A stretch of DNA of 22,317 nucleotides from JOPF133 sp052144935 (GCA_052144935.1 JBKQPR010000186.1:1-22317), one strand, 5' to 3'; counted from the first letter of the stretch, positions 14,842-22,188 are shown. Translations and numbers: made by a program. Notes: generated by a model from the sequence alone, not told the origin.

Positions 14842-15408
14842 CTAAGGCTTTGGATTGTCCGTCAAAGTCGGTCGCTTTTCAGGACTCGGTCTTTCATTCG
14901 GCCGACGTTCCTTGCTTGGGAGCATCGAGACAAGGTAGGCTTGCGCGACCGGTTCCTCGCAGATGGTTCTCCAGCTCTTGAACGCATCTTCGATGCCGTC
15001 GATGTGTAGCTGAACTTCCTCTAGTTCCCACTGCCTGGCCGTGTTGTAGTCGGCTTCGTTTCGATGGTATTGTGCCTGAGCGAAGACCTCTGCGACGTTG
15101 TAAAGGTGATAGGCAACCGTTCGCTCCGGCCCCTCGGGAGGCTTGTCCTTGAAGTAGGTACTCAGTTCGGATACCTTTTTATCGGCGGCTTGCCTCATGG
15201 GACCGTGATCGAATGCCCGCGCTAGCGCGCCACGCAATTCCGGACGGCCCCAGTTCGCGGTTGCCTCGGAAATCAGGAGATGAAAGAGACCATAGTACGC
15301 TGTCGAAACCGCGCGTCGCAAGCTCGCCTGGTGACGCGGGTCACTCGGCTGAGGCTGGAGATTGGCGATATCCTCAGCGAGACGGAGCAATTCGTCTGCG
15401 TAGGCCAT
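14842..15408 (-). CDS. HEPN-domain protein (putative RNase/toxin)
   Basis: A 188-residue, mostly helical protein. It has the opening helix pattern QASLRRAVSTAYYGLFHLLI (28-46) seen in many HEPN proteins, then ERTVAYHLYNVAEVF with an R-x4-H motif (Arg96, His101), then YHRNEADYN (114-122), the R-N-x-A-D-Y block typical of HEPN folds. R-x4-6-H is the catalytic motif of HEPN RNases, so RNase activity is plausible. The last ~35 residues are charged and proline-rich, probably disordered. Start 15408 (MAYADELL) was preferred to the longer frame because it begins four bases after the stop of the upstream partner gene. The pair is transcribed against all surrounding metabolic genes. Other roles of HEPN proteins, such as RNA binding without cleavage, remain possible. 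Confidence 0.65.
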   Translation of the reverse strand: MAYADELLRLAEDIANLQPQPSDPRHQASLRRAVSTAYYGLFHLLISEATANWGRPELRGALARAFDHGPMRQAADKKVSELSTYFKDKPPEGPERTVAYHLYNVAEVFAQAQYHRNEADYNTARQWELEEVQLHIDGIEDAFKSWRTICEEPVAQAYLVSMLPSKERRPNERPSPEKRPTLTDNPKP

Positions 15409-15412
15409 TGGA

Positions 15413-15835
15413 TCATGCCCACGTGGGTTCTTTGATCTCCGCCTGCTCGGATTGCGTGCGAAAGTCGAAATAGGGAAGGACACCCCACTCTTCAAGGGGC
15501 TGAACCTGTTGGACGATGGCCCATGAAACCTGCTTCGTAAGGTTCAGGAGCTGGCCGCGAGAACTTCCAGCGGCGAGTACGACCTGGAAAAAAACAGCGG
15601 CTTCCCCGTTCCAATCAGTACCAAGCGAAGGCGTGACGCTCACGATTGCGTGCGGCAACCCGCTTGCAGCCTCGGCAACAGCGGCAAAGAATCGCGCTTG
15701 TTGTGTGAACGCCCTTGCAATATACACGAAGCCATTATCCCACGCTTTTGACAGGATCTGCCGAAGTCGCTCGCCAGAGCCGTCATAATAAAGCTCGTTT
15801 CGTGACGCACCTGGCAGCTTGGCCGGAGGCTCCAT
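15413..15835 (-). CDS. Partner of the HEPN protein, unknown family, possibly 5'-truncated
   Basis: Up to 140 residues from the ATG at 15835; the convincing part starts near SRNELYYDGSGERLRQILSK. A middle segment, VSVTPSLGTDWNGEAAVFFQ, then VVLA, and the ending EEWGVLPYFDFRTQSEQAEI form an alternating strand-helix pattern. I do not recognise the family. Its position directly before a HEPN gene, four bases apart, suggests an antitoxin or a cofactor protein, by analogy with MNT-HEPN pairs. The typical GSxxxG...DxD nucleotidyltransferase motif is not evident, so it is not called MNT. The upstream ~7 residues of the formal reading frame lie within the relic of an oxidoreductase gene on the other strand, so the native N-terminus may have been lost or replaced when the cassette inserted. 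Confidence 0.5.
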   Translation of the reverse strand: MEPPAKLPGASRNELYYDGSGERLRQILSKAWDNGFVYIARAFTQQARFFAAVAEAASGLPHAIVSVTPSLGTDWNGEAAVFFQVVLAAGSSRGQLLNLTKQVSWAIVQQVQPLEEWGVLPYFDFRTQSEQAEIKEPTWA

Positions 15836-15955
15836 TGGGACCCCGAGGCGGAGCGCTTCTCCGGCGATGCCGAAGCCAACGATCGTCTGACGCGCTGGCG
15901 CCGGCAAGGCGGTGAACCCACCCGGGCACGTGAAATCAGCTATCGTACAGTCAGT
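15812..15955 (+). pseudogene. 3' tail of a destroyed Gfo/Idh/MocA oxidoreductase
   Basis: Bases 15819-15884 match 14693-14758, the end of oxidoreductase 1, at 62 of 66 positions. Translated, it reads QLGRRLHWDPEAERFSGDAE followed by AND, the characteristic C-terminus of that family. The homology begins abruptly at about 15812, immediately after the upstream end of the HEPN cassette, with a stop (TGA, 15803-15805) just before it. The rest of the gene is absent. The relic has no stop of its own and stays in frame with the next oxidoreductase, whose ATG is at 15956. It carries the ribosome-binding region and any promoter of that gene; no clear Shine-Dalgarno is seen. Confidence 0.75.
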
Positions 15956-17275
15956 ATGGATTCTCAAAACTTGATCCCCCGCCGGCAGGTGCTCACCACA
16001 GCCGCCGCGGCACTCACCACTTCGCTCTTCACCGGCAGAGTGAAAGGCGCCAACGACCGCCTCTCGGTCGGTTTCATCGGACTGGGAGCCATGGGTTCGG
16101 GCAATCTCGGGTACGCCATGAAGGTTCCCGAGGTGCAGCCCGTGGCCATCTGCGACATTTATCAGCCGCACGAGGAGCGGGCCCTCGCCGCCGCGCTGAA
16201 GGGCGGTTTCCAACCCAAGCCGGTGAAGGACTTCCGCGACGTTCTGGCGGACAAGTCGATCGACGCGGTTTGCATTTCCACCCCCGACCACTGGCACGCC
16301 TACATGGCCGTGGAGGCCTGCAAGGCGGGCAAGGATGTGTGGGTGGAGAAGCCGGCCGCCACCTACGTGGAAGAGGCCCAGAAGATGGTCCAGGCGGCGC
16401 GCAAATATAACCGCGTGGTGCAGGCCGGGACCATGCAGCGGTCGGGCGGCTACTTCCGGAAGGCCGCCGAGCTGGTGGCGGCAGGCACGGTCGGCGAGGT
16501 CACCTTCTGCCACACGTTCCAGAGCGGCGCGACCAAGCGCGAAGGTTTTGGCAACCCGCCGGATAGCGATCCGCCGCCGGATCTGGATTGGGACATGTGG
16601 CTCGGGCCGGCCCCCAAGGTCCCGTTCAACGCCAATCGCTGGGGTGTGAAGACGGCGGGCTTCCCCACGTTCCGCTACTTCTGGGATTATGCGGGCGGCG
16701 CCATGACCGATTGGGGCGTACACCTGATCGATCCCCTGCACCAGTGCTTCAACGAGATCATGCCGACGGCCATCGTGGCGCTGGGCGATAAGTTCTACGT
16801 GCGGGACAACGTGCAGACGCCGGACACCATGCACGCCACGTTCTATTACCCGAAGTTTCTGACCACCTACGAGAGCCGCACCTGCAACCCGCTGCCCCTG
16901 TTCGGCCGCGACCAGGGAGCGGGCACCACCATTCACGGCACCGAAGGGACCATCTTCGTCAATCGCAGCGGATGTTGGGTGATTCCCAACGCCAAATCTA
17001 AACTGGAGGCGGCTTCCTGGGAAAAGGACCAGGCCATGGGACAGATGAACGTGCCGCACTGGAAGAACTGGGTGGAGTGCATCAAGAGTCGCCAGAAGCC
17101 CACCAGCGATATCGAGACGTGCGCACGATCCTCCACGGTTTGTCTGCTAGCCAACCTGGCGATGCGCTACAAGCAGCGGCTGGATTGGGATGAGGCGAAT
17201 TGGACCGTCGAGCAGGACGCCGTGAAGCCCTACCTGAAGGCGCGTTATCGGAGTCCCTGGAAGCTGGAAGTGTAG
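15956..17275 (+). CDS. Tat-exported Gfo/Idh/MocA oxidoreductase (2)
   Basis: A 439-residue NAD(P)-dependent oxidoreductase with a twin-arginine-like signal (PRRQVLTTAAAALTTSLF, 8-25; the motif lacks the usual F-x-K). The nucleotide-binding loop is GLGAMG (42-47) and the catalytic EKP is 131-133. STPDHWHAYMAVEACKAGKD and WDYAGGAMTDWGVHLIDPLH place it in the large exported branch with enzyme 1. It differs in its C-terminus, which ends LDWDEANWTVEQDAVKPYLK instead of the LHWDPEAERF tail, so the two are not recent copies. The downstream ThuA-DUF1080 gene begins 21 bases after the stop, so they form an operon. Likely role: oxidation of a glycoside or cyclitol outside the cytoplasm; the cofactor probably stays bound. 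Confidence 0.88.
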   Translation: MDSQNLIPRRQVLTTAAAALTTSLFTGRVKGANDRLSVGFIGLGAMGSGNLGYAMKVPEVQPVAICDIYQPHEERALAAALKGGFQPKPVKDFRDVLADKSIDAVCISTPDHWHAYMAVEACKAGKDVWVEKPAATYVEEAQKMVQAARKYNRVVQAGTMQRSGGYFRKAAELVAAGTVGEVTFCHTFQSGATKREGFGNPPDSDPPPDLDWDMWLGPAPKVPFNANRWGVKTAGFPTFRYFWDYAGGAMTDWGVHLIDPLHQCFNEIMPTAIVALGDKFYVRDNVQTPDTMHATFYYPKFLTTYESRTCNPLPLFGRDQGAGTTIHGTEGTIFVNRSGCWVIPNAKSKLEAASWEKDQAMGQMNVPHWKNWVECIKSRQKPTSDIETCARSSTVCLLANLAMRYKQRLDWDEANWTVEQDAVKPYLKARYRSPWKLEV

Positions 17276-17296
17276 CTGAAAGGATCGCTGGGTCCT

Positions 17297-18832
17297 GTGC
17301 GGAAACTGCTCGTATTCGCGCTGCTGGCGTCTGGCTCCCTGACGGGGCGTCCTCCTGGCCAGCCTCCGAGCCGCGCCGATCCGAGCCGGGCCCAGGGGGC
17401 ACCCCGTCAGGGAGCGGTCCCTTCGTACCGCAAGCTTCGCGCGGTCATCGTCGACGGCCTGAATAACCACGATTGGGCCACCGCTACCGCCGCCATCCGC
17501 ACCATTCTCGAAGGCTCCGGCCGCTTCACGGTGGAGGTGTCGACGTACCCCAAGTTGCCGGAGTTTGCGCGCTACGACGTAGTGATCGACAACTTCAACG
17601 GCGGTCACACGGAAACCGGGACACGCTGGCCGCCCGAAGCGGAGCGCGCGCTGGAGGCCTATGTCCGCGGCGGAGGCGGGCTGGTGGTGTACCACGCAGC
17701 CAATAACGCTTTTCTCAAATGGCCGGAGTTCAACCGTATGATCGGGCTGGGCTGGCGCGATCCGTCCTTCGGCGCCGCCATCGCGGTGGGGCCGAACGGC
17801 CAAATCCTGACGATTCCACAGGGCCAGGGCCTCGCGCCCGGGCATGGGCCGCGCCACGATTTCGAGGTCTTCGTGCGCGACAAGGATCATCCCATCACCC
17901 GCGGACTGCCGGCGCACTGGCTGCATCCTTCCGAACAACTCACGCACGGGCAGCATGGTCCTGCGGAGGGGCTGACCATTCTGACCTATGCCTTCTCGGA
18001 GGTTTCCCGCCAGGGAGAGCCGATGGATTGGGTGCGCGATTACGGCCAGGGGCGCGTCTACACCACCATGCTGGGCCATACCTGGAAGGACGAACCCAAC
18101 CCCAACCTGGACGATGTGGTCTTCCAGGCGCTGCTGGCGCGCGGTGTGGAATGGGCCGCCAGCGGCACCGTGACCCTCCCGCCCGATCTGGGATGGAAGC
18201 CGCTGTTCGATGGTAAGGGCCTGGACGGTTGGGAGGTGCGCGGGCCGGGCGTTTGGAGCGTGCTCGAAAACGGGGTGCTGGTGGGACAGCGCGCGCACCC
18301 GCACCCCGACGATCCCTTCGGCGTTTGGCCGGTGGATAAGAAACAATATCAGAGCTGGCGCGGCGGGCAGGCGTGGCTCTACACCAAGCGGGAGTTTCGC
18401 GAGTACGATCTGCACGTGGAGTATTGGATTCCCCCGGGCGGCAACAGCGGCGTATCGATTCGCGACCGCTCGCGGGCACACCACGCCATCCGCGAGAGTG
18501 ACTCCCAGCGGCCGGACCTGGCGGCATTCCCCAAGACCACGCCGGCGCATATCGGCTACGAAATCCAAATCATCGACGATGACGGCGAAACGTTTCCCTC
18601 GGGAAGCGTGTACACTTTCGTCCCCGCGAAGACCGGCGTGCAGCGGGCCGGGGCGTGGAACAGCATGGAAATCGAATCGCGCGACGCCTCGATCCGGGTG
18701 CGGCTCAACGGGCAGGTCGTGGCGGAGTCTCCGGGAGATCCGGCGCGGTCGAAGTCCGGTCCCATAGGGCTGCAACTGCACGATCAATTCACGATGGCTA
18801 TGTTCCGGAATATCCGGATCCGGGAACGCTGA
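17297..18832 (+). CDS. Secreted ThuA-like + DUF1080 (3-keto-glycoside hydrolase-like) protein
   Basis: A 511-residue two-domain exported protein. A short signal peptide (RKLLVFALLASGSLTG) starts at a GTG with AAAGGA about 12 bases upstream. Residues 13-40 are coded by a palindromic repeat and look like a proline/arginine linker. Residues 46-290 form a ThuA-like glutamine-amidotransferase-fold domain (RAVIVDGLNNHDW, GGGGLVVYHAANNAF, VYTTMLGHTWKDE). Residues 299-511 are a DUF1080 / 3-keto-disaccharide hydrolase domain, opening WKPLFDGKGLDGWEV, with GGNSGVSIRD, GYEIQIIDDD and a final GLQLHDQFTMAMFRNIRIRE strand set. DUF1080 proteins cleave 3-keto glycosides produced by Gfo/Idh/MocA enzymes, which fits the two oxidoreductase genes upstream. 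The role of the ThuA part is not settled. Confidence 0.88.
   Translation: MRKLLVFALLASGSLTGRPPGQPPSRADPSRAQGAPRQGAVPSYRKLRAVIVDGLNNHDWATATAAIRTILEGSGRFTVEVSTYPKLPEFARYDVVIDNFNGGHTETGTRWPPEAERALEAYVRGGGGLVVYHAANNAFLKWPEFNRMIGLGWRDPSFGAAIAVGPNGQILTIPQGQGLAPGHGPRHDFEVFVRDKDHPITRGLPAHWLHPSEQLTHGQHGPAEGLTILTYAFSEVSRQGEPMDWVRDYGQGRVYTTMLGHTWKDEPNPNLDDVVFQALLARGVEWAASGTVTLPPDLGWKPLFDGKGLDGWEVRGPGVWSVLENGVLVGQRAHPHPDDPFGVWPVDKKQYQSWRGGQAWLYTKREFREYDLHVEYWIPPGGNSGVSIRDRSRAHHAIRESDSQRPDLAAFPKTTPAHIGYEIQIIDDDGETFPSGSVYTFVPAKTGVQRAGAWNSMEIESRDASIRVRLNGQVVAESPGDPARSKSGPIGLQLHDQFTMAMFRNIRIRER
17333..17417 (+). repeat. REP-like palindrome inside a coding region, copy 2
   Basis: Perfect 14-base arms, GCTCCCTGACGGGG (17334-17347) and CCCCGTCAGGGAGC (17402-17415), are continued inward by a weaker match (CCTCCTGG against CCAGGGGG). 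The right half (17383-17417) matches 3914-3948 at 32 of 35 bases. The element lies wholly within the ThuA-DUF1080 gene, between signal peptide and mature domain, and keeps the frame open. Confidence 0.75.
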
Positions 18833-18842
18833 AGAATGCTTG

Positions 18843-18869
18843 GCCGCAGAGGAACGCAGAGAAACGCGG
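18843..18869 (+). repeat. Degenerate CGCAGAG-type repeat fragment
   Basis: The stretch CCGCAGAGGAACGCAGAG, then AAACGCGG, lies 11 bases after the ThuA-DUF1080 stop and has the same purine-rich unit structure (CGCAGAGg/a) as the palindromes at 8394 and 12251. ACGGCAGACACGGAGG follows at about 18887. No matching reverse-complement arm is present, so it looks like a decayed or half element. Confidence 0.45.
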
Positions 18870-19047
18870 CTGTGCCTAATGGCCCCACGGCAGACACGGA
18901 GGCCGGAGGATAGGCAGAGATAAAGCCAATCCGGACCATTCGTCGCCGCTTTCGTTGGGGACGGCGGGCACTGGTTGGCCGGAGGCGATGCGGGCGGTAC
19001 CATAGTCGGAGGCTGGATTTTCGGCATTCCTCATGCAGCCATTTCTC

Positions 19048-20478
19048 ATGCAACGACGCGAGTTTCTCAAGATGGCCGGATTGGCGGCCGCAAGTGGCCG
19101 GCTGGCGGGCCAGGAGCACCACTCCTTTCTGGCGCCAGCCGGCTCCCAAGACGTGGCCAAGACCGATTTCACGCTGCAAATCGCGCCCATCACGGTCGAA
19201 TTGGCGCCCAATCGCATTCTCAGCACCATCGGGTACAACGGCACCTCGCCGGGGCCGCGGCTGCGGATGAAAGAGGGCGTGCCGGTCACGGTGAACGTGG
19301 TCAATAACACCGACGTGCCGGAGTTTGTGCATTTTCACGGATTGCTGATTCCCTCCGATGTGGACGGCTCGGAGGAAGAAGGTACCCCGGCAGTGCCGCC
19401 GCACGGAAGCCGCCGCTATCGGTTCACGCCCACGCCGGCGGGCACCCGCTGGTACCACACCCACACCATGTCGATGGACGACCTGCACCGCGGCGGTTAT
19501 ACCGGAATGTTCGGCTTTCTGATCGTCGAGGGAGCCAATAATCCCGGCCACTTCGATCAGGAACACTACCTGGCGTTGCGGGACTGGGAGCCCTATTTCA
19601 CCAACACCATGATGGACACCGACGATCTCGACCCCACGTGGGCCCAACCGGAAAAGCCGGCGGTGCTGGATACGCGGCCGGTGGGGCTGGAGGTAGCGGC
19701 CGATATTTATTCCATCAACGACAAGGCGCTCGGCGCCGGCGATCCGATCCGCGTGAATCCCGGCGAACGCGTGCTGTTTCATTTTCTGAACGCCAGCGCC
19801 ATCGAGAACCGCCACATGGCGCTGCCCGGCCACAAATTCAACGTGATCGCGCTGGACGGAAATCCCGTGCCCACGCCGGCAGCCGTGGACGTGTTGATGC
19901 TGGGTCCGGGCGAGCGCATCGATGCCTGGGTGGAAATGAACCGGCCCGGGGTCTGGATCCTGGGCGCGCCCGAGGACCCGATCCGCGAAGGGGGCTTGGG
20001 CCTTGTCATCGAATACGCCAATCAACACCGCACCCCGCAGTGGTCGCCACCGCCCAAATTCATTTGGGACTATACCCTCTTCGGCAAGCCGCCGTCGGGA
20101 CCCGCGCCTACCGAGCGGTTGGACATGGTGTTTGAGAAGGTGCCGCGCGGCGCGGGCAAATTCAACAGCTTCACTGTAAACGGCAAACCCTATCCCCACG
20201 ACCAGGAGTTCCTGCTCAAACAGGGCACGCGCTACCGGCTGACGTTTCATAACCGCACCGACGATGCGCATCCGTTGCACCTGCATCGCCACCAACTCGA
20301 GATCGCCGAGATTTATGGCAAAGCCACCTCGGGAGTGATCAAGGACACGGTCGTGGTGCCCACCTATGGGCGCGCCAGCGTGGACTTTACCGCCGACCAG
20401 CCGGGACCGGCGTTGTTTCACTGCCATATCCAACAGCACATGGATTTCGGCTTCAAGGCATTGCTGCGCTACTCGTAA
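19048..20478 (+). CDS. Tat-exported multicopper oxidase
   Basis: A 476-residue three-domain multicopper oxidase of the laccase/CueO/SufI superfamily. QRREFLKMAGLAAAS is a twin-arginine signal, so the ATG at 19048 is preferred; an ATG 15 bases upstream is possible. All four copper-binding blocks are present: HFHG (95-98), WYHTHT (His137, His139), HPLHLHRH (408-415) and HCHIQQHMDFGF (458-469). All trinuclear-cluster histidines and the type-1 Cys459 are therefore kept, which makes it an enzyme and not a SufI-like relic. The type-1 axial position is Phe469 where methionine is usual, a feature of high-potential laccases. Substrate may be phenolics, Cu(I) or another metal; there is no methionine-rich loop as in CueO. 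It lies about 215 bases after the ThuA-DUF1080 gene. Confidence 0.9.
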   Translation: MQRREFLKMAGLAAASGRLAGQEHHSFLAPAGSQDVAKTDFTLQIAPITVELAPNRILSTIGYNGTSPGPRLRMKEGVPVTVNVVNNTDVPEFVHFHGLLIPSDVDGSEEEGTPAVPPHGSRRYRFTPTPAGTRWYHTHTMSMDDLHRGGYTGMFGFLIVEGANNPGHFDQEHYLALRDWEPYFTNTMMDTDDLDPTWAQPEKPAVLDTRPVGLEVAADIYSINDKALGAGDPIRVNPGERVLFHFLNASAIENRHMALPGHKFNVIALDGNPVPTPAAVDVLMLGPGERIDAWVEMNRPGVWILGAPEDPIREGGLGLVIEYANQHRTPQWSPPPKFIWDYTLFGKPPSGPAPTERLDMVFEKVPRGAGKFNSFTVNGKPYPHDQEFLLKQGTRYRLTFHNRTDDAHPLHLHRHQLEIAEIYGKATSGVIKDTVVVPTYGRASVDFTADQPGPALFHCHIQQHMDFGFKALLRYS

Positions 20479-20748
20479 GGGAACACGCCATGACTACCGC
20501 GGATACGCGAGGCGTGTTGCGAGTTGCGCGAGAACTTGGAGTCTCCCGCCAGAAACGCCAGAGGCAGGGGCGGAACCAGTGAAGCTACTGGAGGCATCGC
20601 CGCCCTCGAAAGCGCGCGCTCCGAAAGGACCGGGCGGCGCGAACTCACGGGCTGGGAAAAGGGTACGACAACGGCAAGGACCGGAGAAGATCGGGCGGAG
20701 ACCCTCATGCCCGCCTGCCGCTACCAAAAAGTAAGGCGAGCAATACCG
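20479..20748. other. Convergent gap with a hairpin and gene-like debris
   Basis: The gap separates the convergent oxidase and GH28-like genes. AACACGCC (20482-20489) and GGCGTGTT (20511-20518) are exact inverse repeats around a 21-base loop, beginning four bases after the oxidase stop, and could end its transcript. Within it starts a 30-codon frame (20490-20582, MTTADTRGVLRVARELGVSR...), whose LRVARELGVSR resembles half a helix-turn-helix but is too short to call. The remainder has gene-like composition with frames open on the + strand, but no family was recognised; it may be the relic of a lost gene. Confidence 0.4.
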
Positions 20749-22188
20749 TTATTTCGGCCCCACCACATATTCAGCGTTTGTTGAAACGATGCGCGGCGAT
20801 TTCGATCCCGGCGCCGGATGCACCTCCACGCGGTCGAGAATGGCATCTTTCACCTGCTCCAGGGACAGGCCATTCCGCCAGGTTGCCGCAAAAGGTTTTT
20901 CCCAACCGATCTCAACATTACTCATGCGCAATCCGCGCGCCTGGCGAACCGTCAGCGCCGCCGCCGTGTGTTCGTAAGGGGCGCCGGGATCGGACGACAC
21001 AAAGAGCTTTACATTGTCCAACCTTACGCCCTCCAGCCAACTCGCCGGATGGCCGTTGATCACGGAAGCGCCTGTGCCGTGCGCAATCACATTCTGAATG
21101 ATCACGTTGCGAATCTTGCCGGCGGCCGGTTCATTGGCGCGCTCCCTTCCGTCCACTTCACTGCGCCGCTTGATGTTGAAATGCAGCGGATCGCCATCGC
21201 CCCACCAAAACCAATCGAAGCGCCGTGTCTCAATCGTCAGGTTCGACAGCACCACGTCTTCCACAATGCCGCCATCGAACACCATAAACGCGATCCCGCG
21301 GTTGGAATTGGTAATCGCCACGTTATCGATGTTCACTCGACGGATCGCGTTCGAATTCGCATCGCAAAACTTAATCGCGCTCGAAGCCGAAGACAGGCGG
21401 CAATTGGTCACCGTCACGTTCTCAACCGGTAGCGCGGGACCCCAAATAGCAGCCGAGTAGAACACCAGCGCGTCGTCGCCCGTTTCAACGGTCGAGTTGG
21501 CAATACGGACATCCTGGCAACCGTCGGGGTCGATGCCATCGGCCCACACAGCTTCCTTCTGGCTGGAGTAAATGTAGACGCCATCGATGAGCAGGCGCTT
21601 GCAGGCGTACGGGTTAATGGTCCAACTGCGCGACCGCAGGAACTTCAATCCGGTGATGCGCACGTCCGTGCAACGCAACAGGAGCACCATGCGCGGATAA
21701 ATCTTTTCGTCGGGGAAGCCGTGCGGGAACGGGCGCCTGAGCGGTTTGCCGGTTGCTTCCATAAGGCGCTGGTTGGAGAGGATGTAGAAATCGGTAATGC
21801 TGTTGAGATGCCATTCATATGTGGATTGCCCGTCCAGCGTGCCCCGGCCTTCGAGCGCGATATCGTGCAGATCTTCGCCGGAGATCAGCGCGGATTTAGG
21901 CGGCGGGTCGAACTGCGCACCGTCTAACGAGGCAAATAACGTCGCCCCGGCTTCCACATAGAGTCGCACCCCGGAGCGCAAGTGGAGTTGGCCGGTAGTG
22001 AATTCGCCCGGACCAACGTAAACAGTTCCTCCACCGGCTTTGCCGCATGCGTCGATGGCCTGCTGTAGGGCAGGCCGGGCGTTATCCGATTTGATTCCCG
22101 TAGCGCCGTAGTCTTTCACATTGAAGACCGGGTTAGCGCACAGCAGACTGGTGGAGGTTGCAAGGAGGAGCGCGAAGAGTCGTGGCAT
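20749..22188 (-). CDS. Secreted GH28-like parallel beta-helix protein
   Basis: A 479-residue exported protein of the polygalacturonase-like (GH28) beta-helix fold, acting on pectin-type or related polysaccharides. MPRLFALLLATSTSLLCANP is the signal peptide, and FNVKDYGATGIKSDNARPAL (22-41) is the usual opening. The central rungs hold DGIDPDGC (Asp222) and ETGDDALVFY (Asp238, Asp239), matching the three catalytic aspartates of GH28. The usual His of the G-H-G block is not present; that rung reads SSASSAIKFCD, and the R-I-K site is not recognisable. It is thus a divergent member whose substrate or mechanism may differ from true polygalacturonases. Start 22188 was chosen for the signal peptide over a longer frame from 22284; TAGGA directly precedes it, so ribosome binding is weak. 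Confidence 0.8.
   Translation of the reverse strand: MPRLFALLLATSTSLLCANPVFNVKDYGATGIKSDNARPALQQAIDACGKAGGGTVYVGPGEFTTGQLHLRSGVRLYVEAGATLFASLDGAQFDPPPKSALISGEDLHDIALEGRGTLDGQSTYEWHLNSITDFYILSNQRLMEATGKPLRRPFPHGFPDEKIYPRMVLLLRCTDVRITGLKFLRSRSWTINPYACKRLLIDGVYIYSSQKEAVWADGIDPDGCQDVRIANSTVETGDDALVFYSAAIWGPALPVENVTVTNCRLSSASSAIKFCDANSNAIRRVNIDNVAITNSNRGIAFMVFDGGIVEDVVLSNLTIETRRFDWFWWGDGDPLHFNIKRRSEVDGRERANEPAAGKIRNVIIQNVIAHGTGASVINGHPASWLEGVRLDNVKLFVSSDPGAPYEHTAAALTVRQARGLRMSNVEIGWEKPFAATWRNGLSLEQVKDAILDRVEVHPAPGSKSPRIVSTNAEYVVGPK

Noticed and set aside
15836..17059. Minus-strand open frame continuing upstream of the HEPN partner gene
   Set aside because: It is antisense to oxidoreductase 2 and the relic tail. 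Only the part below about 15811 looks like protein-coding sequence on this strand.
17147..19027. 626-codon minus-strand open frame
   Set aside because: Shadow of the ThuA-DUF1080 gene; no domain, low-complexity composition.
18784..20439. 551-codon minus-strand open frame
   Set aside because: Shadow of the multicopper oxidase, whose four copper motifs are on the plus strand.
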